From an uncultured Alistipes sp. (GTDB lineage Bacteria > Bacteroidota > Bacteroidia > Bacteroidales > Rikenellaceae), in assembly GCA_937895825.1 (NCBI GenBank), contig CALBKP010000027.1:1-35185 (forward strand): a DNA stretch of 35,185 nt, written 5' to 3'. Positions 1 through 8,020 of this stretch are shown piece by piece (position 1 is the first letter of the stretch; each line of letters begins with the position of its first letter). Made by a program: the position numbers and the translations under genes. Under the pieces are notes generated by a model, which was given only the letters and a program-made list of their open reading frames with translations, searched no databases and was not told the DNA's origin.

Positions 1-710
1 GGGTGTGTAGGTGCGCCCGGCAGCCACAAATCTACCTTGTAGCGCTCCAGAAAACGGCGATCCACGGCGCGGCTATCGGCATATAAGCCACCCGAGCAGG
101 CTTCCGAACCACATACAATCACAATCTTCGGGTCGGGTACTGAGTTGTAGCATATATCCAGTGCCTCGGCCATATTGCTCGATATGGGGCCTGTGACGAC
201 CACTCCATCGGCGTGGCGTGGTGAGGCTACGAACTCCACTCCGTAGCGACCGAAGTCGAAGTTTACGTTACCCGTGGCGTTGAGTTCCATCTCTACCGAG
301 CAGTCGCCACCGGCCGATACCTCGCGGAGCTGCAATGCGCGACCGAAATACTTAGCAATCTCGGGGCGCACAGCCGTGGTGTCGAACTTGGGGGTTGTCT
401 GTCCTGCTTTGACAACGAGATCCTCGCGGCGAGTGGCAGCAAGGCGATGCTCGTTGGTAAACTTTATATTCTTGGGCGCGCATTTCTGGCACTCGCCACA
501 GAAAAGACACTTACCCATGTCGAGCGTAAAGGGCTTTGTAGTGATAGCTCCCGTGGGACATATCTTTGCTGCACGCTCAACTTCCGCCATATCCTTAGTC
601 TCGGTTAGGAGCGGGAAGCCACGAAACTCCTCGGTGAGGGTCACTGCATCAAGGTTGGGGATGTATTGCCAGCCGTGGCTACGTAATATCTTTGCTTTTC
701 CAAATAACAT
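1..710 (-). CDS. hyfI: HyfI/NuoB-like small subunit with N-terminal ferredoxin domain (partial, runs off left edge)
   Basis: Open minus-strand frame from ATG at 710-708 to the window edge, 236 codons, so the C-terminus is missing. Residues about 45-85 look like a ferredoxin reduced to one [4Fe-4S] site: C51 in ICPTGAI, then C68, C71 and C74 in CLFCGEC, with an extra C77. Residues about 125-236 resemble the small subunit of group 4 hydrogenases and NuoB (REVSAGGDCSVEMEL, SPRHADGVVVTGP, GSEACSGG, LPGAPTHP). Family members bind a proximal [4Fe-4S] cluster there with four Cys. By my alignment only C137 is kept; the GSC/GDC Cys is E203 and the PGCP Cys is A232. C200 and C205 lie nearby and might substitute. 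It would be the peripheral electron-transfer subunit of the complex encoded upstream. It starts 34 bp after the HyfG-like stop, so is probably co-transcribed. The family call is firm; redox activity is not. Confidence 0.85.
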   Translation of the reverse strand, partial: MLFGKAKILRSHGWQYIPNLDAVTLTEEFRGFPLLTETKDMAEVERAAKICPTGAITTKPFTLDMGKCLFCGECQKCAPKNIKFTNEHRLAATRREDLVVKAGQTTPKFDTTAVRPEIAKYFGRALQLREVSAGGDCSVEMELNATGNVNFDFGRYGVEFVASPRHADGVVVTGPISSNMAEALDICYNSVPDPKIVIVCGSEACSGGLYADSRAVDRRFLERYKVDLWLPGAPTH

Positions 711-744
711 ACCTTAGTTATAATTATAGGTCGTGACCGTAGTG

Positions 745-2259
745 TTAAAGGTCGTGACCACAGTATGACAAGTTAAAACTCTTATTGTTGATGGGGAAGT
801 CCGATATGCCCTCGGAGCGTACTGCGATGGCCAGACCGAGCCAGTTGTGAACGCTCGGATCCTTAATCTTGTACTTCACGATGTCACCTTCGCTGTTAGT
901 GAGAGCCACGTGGCATATCTCGCCGCGCCAACCCTCGATAAGCGAGAACGACAGAGCGTCGCCCTGGAGCTTAGCGTCGTAGTTGGGGGCTGGGAGCTTC
1001 CCCGTGGGCGTGTATGATGCCAGGGCATTCTCGATATAGTCGGCACTCTGCAACACCTCGTCCATGCGTGTTGCGAGGCGCGACATAACGTCGCCATCGT
1101 GCTTTAGTATGGGCTCGTGCTTGAGTGTTCTGGCGTAGTAGCCCGAGGGGTGCGTTGCGCGGATGTCGCGCTTGAGTCCGCTGGCACGTGCTGCCTGACC
1201 TACGCCACCGATGCGCTCCATCTCGCTCTTCGGCACAAGACCACACTGCTCGAAGCGGGCAAGGAGCGTGGGAGCCTCGAGGATATCCTCCCTAACCTCA
1301 TTATAGCGACGACGAACGTCGGCAATGTTCTTGCGAATAAGCTCGACCTTATCCTTGGTAAGTGGGTGGTTAGTACCCAAGGGGCGTATCACACTCTTGC
1401 CGAAGCGGTTGCCGCACCATGCCTGCGAGGTGTTGATTGTCACGGTACGTAGTGCTTCGCACGCTACCTGATATAGCTGGAAGCCGATGTCGGTTGCCAG
1501 AGCTCCTGTGTCGGCAAGGTGCATGGCTATACGCTCAAGCTCGATGGCTATCATACGTTCACGCTTAAGGTCGTCACCAATGTCGACATTGGCAAGTTTC
1601 TCGATAAGCTCGGCATAGGCCGTAGCATGACCTACGGCTGTATCGCCCGCTGTTGACTCAGCGATAAGCGTCTGACGCAGGCGGTTTTGGTTGCGAAGCA
1701 TTTCGTTCTCCACGCCACGGTGCTGGTAGCCAAGGGCAATCTCAAGGTGGAGTACTTGCTCACCGTCACATATAAAGCGGAAGGCACCAGGCTCGATGAT
1801 ACCTGCGTGAATAGGGCCTACGTTTACCTCGTGGAGCTCATCACCCTCGATGGCGTAGAAGGGGTAGCTCTCCATCGTCGACTCCTTGTCCCTGCGATCG
1901 AAAGAGAAGCGTAGAGGCTTGAGCCATGGGTGGCTGTCGAAGGGTATGCCGTAGAGCTCGTGCATCTCGCGCTCGAAGGGGTGGAACTGAGGGTGCAGGG
2001 CAGTGAGCGAGGCGAGACCCTCGGCGTAGTAGTCGGGGATGAACGAGGTGATAAGTACCTCACCCGTGGTATCATCGAGAAGTAGAAGATAAAACTTTAG
2101 GCCACACTCTATCTCAGTAGCGAAGTAGTGTGCCACATGGTATCGGCTGTCCGCCATGCGCTCTTTGAGGTCGTTGTAAAGTTCGACATACTCAACAACG
2201 GGGATGTCGGCGATTGCAACGGCCGAAGCGTTATTGTTTGTTACGTGGTATAGTTTCAT
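745..2259 (-). CDS. hyfG: HyfG/HycE-like large subunit (NuoC-NuoD fusion) lacking NiFe ligands
   Basis: 504 aa. Residues 1-130 are a NuoC-like domain (HPQFHPFEREMHELYGIPF near 89-107) and residues about 145-504 a NuoD/hydrogenase large-subunit domain (VNVGPIHAGIIEPGAFRF, GYQHRGVE). In true group 4 hydrogenases the domain carries a CGIC motif and a C-terminal DPCxxC motif that hold the NiFe centre. Here the first aligns without gaps to AGDT (204-207, in ESTAGDTAVGHATAY), and the C-terminus reads NLSYCGHDL with a single displaced Cys. A NiFe site is therefore not expected, as in the described energy-converting-hydrogenase-related (Ehr) complexes. It sits on the cytoplasmic arm of the complex. 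The start is 4 bp after the HyfF-like stop. The last seven codons are repeated in frame just past the stop (see findings). Confidence 0.9.
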   Translation of the reverse strand: MKLYHVTNNNASAVAIADIPVVEYVELYNDLKERMADSRYHVAHYFATEIECGLKFYLLLLDDTTGEVLITSFIPDYYAEGLASLTALHPQFHPFEREMHELYGIPFDSHPWLKPLRFSFDRRDKESTMESYPFYAIEGDELHEVNVGPIHAGIIEPGAFRFICDGEQVLHLEIALGYQHRGVENEMLRNQNRLRQTLIAESTAGDTAVGHATAYAELIEKLANVDIGDDLKRERMIAIELERIAMHLADTGALATDIGFQLYQVACEALRTVTINTSQAWCGNRFGKSVIRPLGTNHPLTKDKVELIRKNIADVRRRYNEVREDILEAPTLLARFEQCGLVPKSEMERIGGVGQAARASGLKRDIRATHPSGYYARTLKHEPILKHDGDVMSRLATRMDEVLQSADYIENALASYTPTGKLPAPNYDAKLQGDALSFSLIEGWRGEICHVALTNSEGDIVKYKIKDPSVHNWLGLAIAVRSEGISDFPINNKSFNLSYCGHDL

Positions 2260-2263
2260 AGTT

Positions 2264-3679
2264 TTATCCTATATTTACGATTATGTCGATAGCCTCTCGC
2301 AAGAAGTTGGGCTGCCAAAGTCCGAGTATGATAGCTACTCCTAAGAGTACCGCTGCTGAGTATGACAGACGGCGATTTACGGCAGATAGATGTAGCTTAT
2401 CCTGATTTGAGTGGTAGCCGAGGCGCAGTGTGCGCGACCAGATGGCATAGATAACAACGCACATAAGTATAAGCATCGCTGCGAGCAACCACCAGCTACC
2501 CACCGATACAATCTCCGAGAAGATCATAACCTCGGAGATAAAGAGAGGCGATGGTGGAAAGGCCAAAAGTACGAGTGTGCCAATGATGAAGCCAATGGCA
2601 CCCACGCGGTTGATGTTCATATAGTTACCTATGCGGTTGATACTGTAACTATCATAGATATGGCGCATGATACCCACCTGGAAGAACATCGAGCTCTTAA
2701 CCAACGTGTGGCAGATGACATGGAAGACGGCAGCCCACAATGCCACGCCGCCAATACCCATGCCAATAGCCACGATACCCATATTCTCCACGGTTGAGTA
2801 CGACAGGAATCGCTTGTAGTTATTCGTGCGGCGAAGGAACATAGCACCTACGGCCAACGAGAGGATACCTATTAGTATTAATACGTGGCGTGCCCACTCG
2901 AATACCTCGGCCTGAGCGTAGAGCGAGTAGATACGGTAGATCGAGACAAAGCCAGCGTTGACGAGTGCCGTAGATATAAATGCTGATGCGGGAGCAGGGG
3001 CTGCATAGTTGGCATCGACACCTACGGTGTAGAGTGGGAAGATCTCCATCTTACAGCTGTAACCCACAACGATAAGCAAGAACGCTACCTTCAGGTATAG
3101 GGGGTTACCATTAGCAATGGCTGTGCTGAGTGATGCATAATCCAGTGCACCATGCTCCGCCACGGTTGAGAGCAGCAGGATGCCGAGATATGCCATGGCG
3201 ATACCCGTAGAGCAGACAAAGATATACTTCCACGTAGCCTCCAGCGACTGCTCGAACTCGCGGTGGTAGATGATACCCGCCGAGCAGATGGTCGTAGCCT
3301 CGAGGAACACCCAGGTCATGGCCACGTTGTCCGAGTAGTAGACACACGTGATGGCTACGGCAAGGAGCATAAGGATCGTATAGTATGCCTTATATGAGCG
3401 TGTAGATATACCCTCGGCCTTGAGGTATGATGATGAGTGCAGGAGAGTGAAGCCTAACACTGCAGTCATCAGCACATGAAAGACAACGGCGAGGGTGTCG
3501 GCACGGAAGATTGAGAGCATAATGCTGTCGACGCGACCTAAGCCGAAGATAAGGCCTATGGCTGCTGCCTGCACTGTGAAGAAGAGTGCAGCGATAATAT
3601 TGGTGGCACGCTCGCTACGTACAACGAGTGGCAGTACGGCGAGAATGACCGAGATTGAGAGATATATGAGCATTTCCAT
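2264..3679 (-). CDS. hyfF: HyfF/NuoN-like proton-conducting membrane subunit
   Basis: 471 aa, hydrophobic throughout, with roughly 13-14 predicted membrane segments. It belongs to the Mrp/NuoL-M-N antiporter family that forms ion-translocating subunits of complex I and group 4 hydrogenases. Visible family motifs are SCKMEIFPLYTVGVDANYAAPAPASAFIST and the following ALVNAGFVSIYRIY. Where many antiporter subunits carry a Lys (as in SGVMIKTG of the HyfB-like neighbour) this protein has Asn (ALVNAG); I believe Asn is usual in HyfF-type proteins but could not check. The gene lies 4 bp after the HyfE-like stop and 4 bp before the HyfG-like start, so it is part of one operon. It could equally be named NuoN-like; the gene order favours HyfF. 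Confidence 0.88.
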   Translation of the reverse strand: MEMLIYLSISVILAVLPLVVRSERATNIIAALFFTVQAAAIGLIFGLGRVDSIMLSIFRADTLAVVFHVLMTAVLGFTLLHSSSYLKAEGISTRSYKAYYTILMLLAVAITCVYYSDNVAMTWVFLEATTICSAGIIYHREFEQSLEATWKYIFVCSTGIAMAYLGILLLSTVAEHGALDYASLSTAIANGNPLYLKVAFLLIVVGYSCKMEIFPLYTVGVDANYAAPAPASAFISTALVNAGFVSIYRIYSLYAQAEVFEWARHVLILIGILSLAVGAMFLRRTNNYKRFLSYSTVENMGIVAIGMGIGGVALWAAVFHVICHTLVKSSMFFQVGIMRHIYDSYSINRIGNYMNINRVGAIGFIIGTLVLLAFPPSPLFISEVMIFSEIVSVGSWWLLAAMLILMCVVIYAIWSRTLRLGYHSNQDKLHLSAVNRRLSYSAAVLLGVAIILGLWQPNFLREAIDIIVNIG

Positions 3680-3683
3680 AGTG

Positions 3684-4310
3684 TTAGTCTTTAATAGAGG
3701 TTAGAGCATCCGTCTCGTCGGTGTGGATATCGTTATCCATGCGTCGGAGGAACATGCCGAGGATAAGTATCGAGATAAGGATATCGAGCATGATGGCAAG
3801 GTTGATAAGTATTGGGAACTCTACACCGATAGCCATCGAGAAGAGGAACACGCCATTCTCGATAACGAGAAAGCCCACCAAATGTGCGAAGATACGCTTG
3901 CGCATAACGATAAGGATAAGTCCCGAGAGTAGCGCGTAGAGAGCCACGCCGAAGAATATCATATCGGTACGGTTATCGGCCATATAGTAGGTTATCGTAC
4001 AGCTGGCAATAAGTGCCACGATAGACATCACAAGGGCTCCGAACTGCGACGAGGCAGAGTGTATGCGGTTAATCTTGGTCTTAAGTATCACACGCATAAG
4101 GATTGCAGGGATGACAATGGCCTTGAAAACGAGGGTCTCGACGATGATGAATCCCATCTCGACGGGGTGGAACTCGTGTAGGCGTGCGATGGCAATGCCA
4201 AAGAGTAGAAGTCCCTGGATAGCCAAGATTGTCGTGTGGTTACGGAAACGTTCAGCTATCGACAGGTAGATAAGCGTGAGAACGTATAGTATGATGAGTG
4301 ATAGTATCAT
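3684..4310 (-). CDS. hyfE: HyfE-like membrane subunit (NuoK-related)
   Basis: 208 aa with about six or seven hydrophobic segments and short charged loops, starting MILSLIILYVLTLIYLSIAERF. Size and position between HyfC-like and HyfF-like genes match hydrogenase-4 component E, whose C-terminal half is related to NuoK. The segment IVETLVFKAIVIPAILMRVI near residues 56-75 is typical of HyfE. The C-terminus (RRMDNDIHTDETDALTSIKD) is soluble and acidic. It is expected to bridge the membrane antiporter and NuoH-like modules in the cytoplasmic membrane. There are 4-bp gaps on both sides. The low complexity of hydrophobic sequence makes the family call depend partly on context. Confidence 0.85.
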   Translation of the reverse strand: MILSLIILYVLTLIYLSIAERFRNHTTILAIQGLLLFGIAIARLHEFHPVEMGFIIVETLVFKAIVIPAILMRVILKTKINRIHSASSQFGALVMSIVALIASCTITYYMADNRTDMIFFGVALYALLSGLILIVMRKRIFAHLVGFLVIENGVFLFSMAIGVEFPILINLAIMLDILISILILGMFLRRMDNDIHTDETDALTSIKD

Positions 4311-4314
4311 AGCC

Positions 4315-5232
4315 TTAGATTTCGATATTTTGGATTAGTAGGAAACCAGTGAGTAGCACGAGTGCCGACATCGCTACGATGGTGAGGATGTAGGTCGTGT
4401 TGCGCGAGAGCTTGTTACGCGCTCTGAACGACTCCACAATACCGATGGAGAGTCCTGCACCAAGGATAGCTAATGGCACGGTAAACTGCCAGTGGAACGA
4501 GATGGCTACCGACACGGCGTTGGCTGCAATGACAGCGAAGATGGCATTCTTCAACCAGCCTGCGATATGAATCATGGCCATATCCACGCCTGAATAGTCG
4601 AGGCACATAACCTCGTGGATCATCGTAAGCTCGAGGTGGGTCTTTGGATCATCAACGGGGACGCGGCCAGCCTCGACAAAGAGGATGACGACAAAGACAT
4701 AGGCCACCAGAAGGAGTACGATTGTGAGGTTCATATCGAGCTCCTGAGCCGTAGAGAAGATGTCGGCGAACGACGCATAGCCACAGAAGAGGGCGAGCGT
4801 TGCCATCGCCATCATCAATGCCGGCTCGACAAGAGCACCATAAAGAGCCTCACGTGCTGCACCCATACCCTCGAACGAGCTACCCGTATCCATTGCTGCG
4901 AGGATGATAGCCACGCGTGAGAGTGCGAGCAGGTAGGCTACAAGGATGATGTCGCCGTGGAACGATAGCAGTGGTTCAAGGTCGGCGATGGGGATAAACA
5001 GAAAGGCTACAATCGCTGCTCCGAGGTAGAAACAGGGAGCGATACGGAAGAGGGCAGTTGTAGTTGTAGAGTACACAGCACCCTTGCGTAGCTGCAAACG
5101 TACGTTGTAGACGTGCTGGAAGAAGCGTATGCCCTTACGTCCTGCAAGTATGGCACGTGTGCGGTTGATGACACCCGTAATCGAGAGTGCCACAACAATC
5201 ATAAGTAGTGTATTGAGTAGTTTTACTAACAT
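4315..5232 (-). CDS. hyfC: HyfC/NuoH-like membrane subunit
   Basis: 305 aa, about eight membrane segments, the size of HyfC/HycD and slightly shorter than NuoH. NuoH-type signatures are RKGIRFFQHVYNV near residues 34-46, the loop SRVAIILAAMDTGSSFEGMGAAREA (about 105-129), and the acidic loop GRVPVDDPKTHLELTMIHE (about 192-210) whose Glu and Asp residues are conserved in the proton path of complex I. This subunit anchors the peripheral arm to the membrane and forms the E-channel. The acidic residues are kept here although the metal ligands of the peripheral arm are not, which suggests that ion translocation is still under selection. It follows the HyfB-like stop by 20 bp. Confidence 0.92.
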   Translation of the reverse strand: MLVKLLNTLLMIVVALSITGVINRTRAILAGRKGIRFFQHVYNVRLQLRKGAVYSTTTTALFRIAPCFYLGAAIVAFLFIPIADLEPLLSFHGDIILVAYLLALSRVAIILAAMDTGSSFEGMGAAREALYGALVEPALMMAMATLALFCGYASFADIFSTAQELDMNLTIVLLLVAYVFVVILFVEAGRVPVDDPKTHLELTMIHEVMCLDYSGVDMAMIHIAGWLKNAIFAVIAANAVSVAISFHWQFTVPLAILGAGLSIGIVESFRARNKLSRNTTYILTIVAMSALVLLTGFLLIQNIEI

Positions 5233-5252
5233 AGCAATCTTCGAATTAGGGG

Positions 5253-7247
5253 TTAGAGTATGCCAACGAGTGTAAGGATGAGAACTACAACGAAGAATGC
5301 GAGGGCAAAGGTGATGTAGTTATTCACGCGGCCAGTACGTAGACGCATGACGTACTCGTTGATGCGGTGCATGAGCTTTACCCACCACTGGCCAAGCAGC
5401 GAGTCGACCTTATCCTTATGGTCGATACGATAGTTGTGTGGCGAGGGGAATATCTCCGCCTTATCCACAGCACGACCATCTACCGTATCCTTCATAAGCG
5501 GCTTGCCGATGCTCTCCAAACCCTCGGAGAACGACTCACCGGTGTACTGCATGCGTGTATTTGTCGCGGTGAAGCCACAACCCCACGTTGGGCCGCTCTC
5601 GATCTTACGTGTACTCTGAGCCTTATGCTTGAGTACAAAGAGGATCAGTATTACGGCGATAAGTATCCATCCCGTTGCGCTGAGTGCCTCAAGCGTAGGT
5701 GCGAAGTGGTTTACGGCAATAGAGTTATCGGCACCGCTGATTGCCTCCGCAATAACTGCGATGGGACGTATGGCATATTGTGGAAGCAGACCGATAAAGA
5801 GGATGAATGCAGCGGGGATGGCCATGGCTGCGATGCGTGTGTTGTCCACCTCGCTACTCTCGGCAACGTGCGTAGAGCGTGGTGAACCGAGGAATACAAC
5901 GCCATAGAGCTTTGTGAAGGCCAAGACAACGATACCACCGATGAGTGAGAGGGCTATGATGCCTGCAACCGAGTACAACACCTCGTGGCCATCGCTCACG
6001 CCGTTGAACATGCCAATATAAATAAGGAGCTCCGATACGAAGCCGTTAAGTGGTGGCAGGGCGCAGATGGCAACCGTGGCCAGTAGCATAAGGATTGCCG
6101 TGATGGGCATGTGCTTAGCAAGACCACCCATCTGGTTCATAGCCGTAGTGTGGAGTTTAGAGTAGATGTTACCCGCGCTGAAGAAGAGCAACGTCTTGAA
6201 GAGCGAGTGGTTCACGGTGTGTAGTAGCGCACCACACAAGCCGCACATGCCGATAAGCGAGCTGCCAGCAGCATGGCCAATAGCAGCGATGCCGAGGCCG
6301 ATGAGTATAACGCCAACGTTCTCGATACTTGAGTAGGCCAACAGACGCTTGATGTCGTTCTGCATGGCGGCAAGGATAACACCCCAAAGGCCTGTGACGA
6401 TACCCGAGAGCAACACGATAAGGCCGATGGTATAGAGAAGGTCTACATTATGGTCGATAGACTGCATAAGGCGCATGATGCCGTAGACACCCGTTTTGAT
6501 CATCACACCCGACATGATGGCAGATACGTGCGACGGTGCTGCGGGGTGAGCCTCTGGAAGCCATATATGCATGGGGAAGAGACCCGCCTTCATGCCAAAG
6601 CCAATGAAGAGAATAACGAAGAGTGGCAGTGGCTGTGCTAATTTGAAGTAATCGACGATAGCTGCGAAGTTGGCCGAACCAGTGACATTGTCGACCATAA
6701 CGAATCCCGCGACGAGGAACATAAAGCCTATGTGCATCATCACCAAGTAGTTGAGTGCGGCGCGGCGAACATCCTGACGGTCAGCCTCGAAGAGTATCAA
6801 GAGAAATGAGGCAATGGTCATCAACTCCCACGAGAAGAGGAACGAGAAACCTCCACTCGACATTACCACTAACATCATCGACACAACCAGCAGCACCAAC
6901 GAGGTGTAGTGCAGCGAGATATGTGCCGGAGCAAAACGGTTAAGATAGCCTCCAACGTAGCCTCGTGAGTAGATAACCGTTGCTATCGACGCCACCGAGA
7001 TAATGACCAAAAAGAGCGATGAGAGTTTATCCACGGCAAAGTGCTCAGCTCCGAAGAAGGGGGTTGAGAACTCAGCGATGGTGATAGGCATTGTGCTTGT
7101 GAATGCCATCACGGCGAGCGTGACAGCGGCGATGGCCGCGAGGGATATTACTCCCGTGGCCACCCACACCTTCTGCCTTACGGGTGTGAGAAAAATGGCA
7201 ACAATGACGATGAGTGTCGCCAGAAGTGTGTACAAATACATAGTCAA
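5253..7247 (-). CDS. hyfB: HyfB/NuoL-like proton-conducting membrane subunit
   Basis: 664 aa, roughly 16 membrane segments. Core antiporter motifs are present: SWELMTIASFLLILFEA (about 137-153, with the Glu of TM5) and GLFPMHIWLPEAHPAAPSHV followed by SGVMIKTGVYGIMR (with the Lys of TM7-8). After the core there is a soluble stretch typical of HyfB (WGCGFTATNTRMQYTGESF, about 553-571), then a basic segment and a final C-terminal membrane helix (ITFALAFFVVVLILTLVGIL). First gene of the complex, 13 bp downstream of the rsmE stop, so it may be read from the rsmE promoter. No HyfD-like third antiporter subunit is encoded between this gene and HyfG. All charged residues expected for proton transfer appear to be kept. 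Confidence 0.93.
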   Translation of the reverse strand: MTMYLYTLLATLIVIVAIFLTPVRQKVWVATGVISLAAIAAVTLAVMAFTSTMPITIAEFSTPFFGAEHFAVDKLSSLFLVIISVASIATVIYSRGYVGGYLNRFAPAHISLHYTSLVLLVVSMMLVVMSSGGFSFLFSWELMTIASFLLILFEADRQDVRRAALNYLVMMHIGFMFLVAGFVMVDNVTGSANFAAIVDYFKLAQPLPLFVILFIGFGMKAGLFPMHIWLPEAHPAAPSHVSAIMSGVMIKTGVYGIMRLMQSIDHNVDLLYTIGLIVLLSGIVTGLWGVILAAMQNDIKRLLAYSSIENVGVILIGLGIAAIGHAAGSSLIGMCGLCGALLHTVNHSLFKTLLFFSAGNIYSKLHTTAMNQMGGLAKHMPITAILMLLATVAICALPPLNGFVSELLIYIGMFNGVSDGHEVLYSVAGIIALSLIGGIVVLAFTKLYGVVFLGSPRSTHVAESSEVDNTRIAAMAIPAAFILFIGLLPQYAIRPIAVIAEAISGADNSIAVNHFAPTLEALSATGWILIAVILILFVLKHKAQSTRKIESGPTWGCGFTATNTRMQYTGESFSEGLESIGKPLMKDTVDGRAVDKAEIFPSPHNYRIDHKDKVDSLLGQWWVKLMHRINEYVMRLRTGRVNNYITFALAFFVVVLILTLVGIL

Positions 7248-7260
7248 CTTAATGTTGGGT

Positions 7261-7971
7261 TTATAGCTTGTTTATTGTTGCAGTAACAACGGTGGCTACG
7301 ACGGCTGCTGTCTCGGTACGCAGACGCTCCTTGCCAAGGCTTATGGCCTTAAATCCGTTCCGGAGTGCAAAGGTAATCTCTTCTTCGGAAAAATCACCTT
7401 CAGGACCTATTAAAATAAGGTTATTACCCCCTTTTTCTATCAATTTGCCGAGATATTCACGCTCGCCGAACGTTGCGTTGCAGTGGGCAATGTATTTTTC
7501 GCCCTCGAAATCCATAGACATAACCTCGCGCACAGAGGTCAACGGATGGAGCGTGGGGTGGTATGCCTTGAGCGACTGCTTTACGGCCGAGGTGATGACC
7601 TTCTCCTCGCGGTCGAACTTAATCTGCCGACGCTCGCTGTGGTCGCACTCAATGGGATAGATGGCCGTAATGCCAACTTCGGTGGCTTTTTCCAAAAACC
7701 ACTCAAAGCGGTCGATATTTTTTGTTGGAGCTACTGCCATCGTCAGTCCATAGCTCATCTTCTCGTATTCGGAAGTGCTTTCCACGACCTCTACTATGCA
7801 GCGTTTTACGTTGTCATCCACTACTTTACAGCGATGCATGGTGCCGCGACCGTCGGTCAAATGGAGCTCGTCGCCAGGCTTCATACGAAGCACTCTGACG
7901 CAGTGTTTTGACTCCTCCTCCGAGAGCGTGTGACGCGGAAATGAAATTTCGGGAGCATAAAATAGTTGCAT
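7261..7971 (-). CDS. rsmE: 16S rRNA (uracil1498-N3)-methyltransferase RsmE
   Basis: 236 aa, normal family length. RsmE methylates N3 of U1498 in helix 44 of 16S rRNA with SAM as donor. An N-terminal PUA-like domain (about 1-70: MQLFYAPEISFPRHTLSEEESKH starts with the usual HCVRVLRMKPGDEL pattern) is followed by a SPOUT methyltransferase domain with the knot motifs LILIGPEGDFSEEEI (about 182-196) and SLGKERLRTETAAVVAT (about 211-227). It is the promoter-proximal minus-strand gene; upstream lies the palindromic promoter region shared with the plus-strand peptidase. It ends 13 bp before the Ehr-like operon, probably only a transcriptional link. High confidence. Confidence 0.96.
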   Translation of the reverse strand: MQLFYAPEISFPRHTLSEEESKHCVRVLRMKPGDELHLTDGRGTMHRCKVVDDNVKRCIVEVVESTSEYEKMSYGLTMAVAPTKNIDRFEWFLEKATEVGITAIYPIECDHSERRQIKFDREEKVITSAVKQSLKAYHPTLHPLTSVREVMSMDFEGEKYIAHCNATFGEREYLGKLIEKGGNNLILIGPEGDFSEEEITFALRNGFKAISLGKERLRTETAAVVATVVTATINKL

Positions 7972-7995
7972 TGGTCAATAATTTTTTTAACTTTG
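7966..7995 (+). promoter_or_regulatory. Bacteroidota-type promoter for the first M3 peptidase gene
   Basis: TTG at 7966-7968, 19-bp spacer, TAACTTTG at 7988-7995, matching the Bacteroidota consensus (-33 TTG, -7 TAnnTTTG). Transcription would start near 8002-8004, leaving a leader of under 20 nt before the ATG at 8021. Confidence 0.7.
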
Positions 7996-8004
7996 CAAAG
8001 TTAA
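7987..8004. promoter_or_regulatory. 18-bp perfect palindrome carrying a -7 box on each strand
   Basis: TTAACTTTGCAAAGTTAA reads the same on both strands, so TAACTTTG occurs at 7988-7995 on the plus strand and at 8003-7996 on the minus strand. The plus-strand box has a well-placed TTG; on the minus strand the expected -33 position (around 8023-8025) has no TTG. Possible shared promoter or operator for rsmE and the peptidase gene. Confidence 0.55.
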
Positions 8005-8020
8005 TTAAAAAATATTATAG

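Noticed and set aside
274..717. Plus-strand open frame of 147 aa
   Set aside because: It lies antisense to the HyfI-like gene, whose protein shows clear ferredoxin and NuoB-type motifs; the plus-strand product has no recognisable pattern.
742..747. Selenocysteine or pyrrolysine readthrough at the end of the HyfG-like gene
   Set aside because: Both stops are TAA, which neither system recodes, and the missing NiFe Cys are not replaced by in-frame TGA elsewhere.
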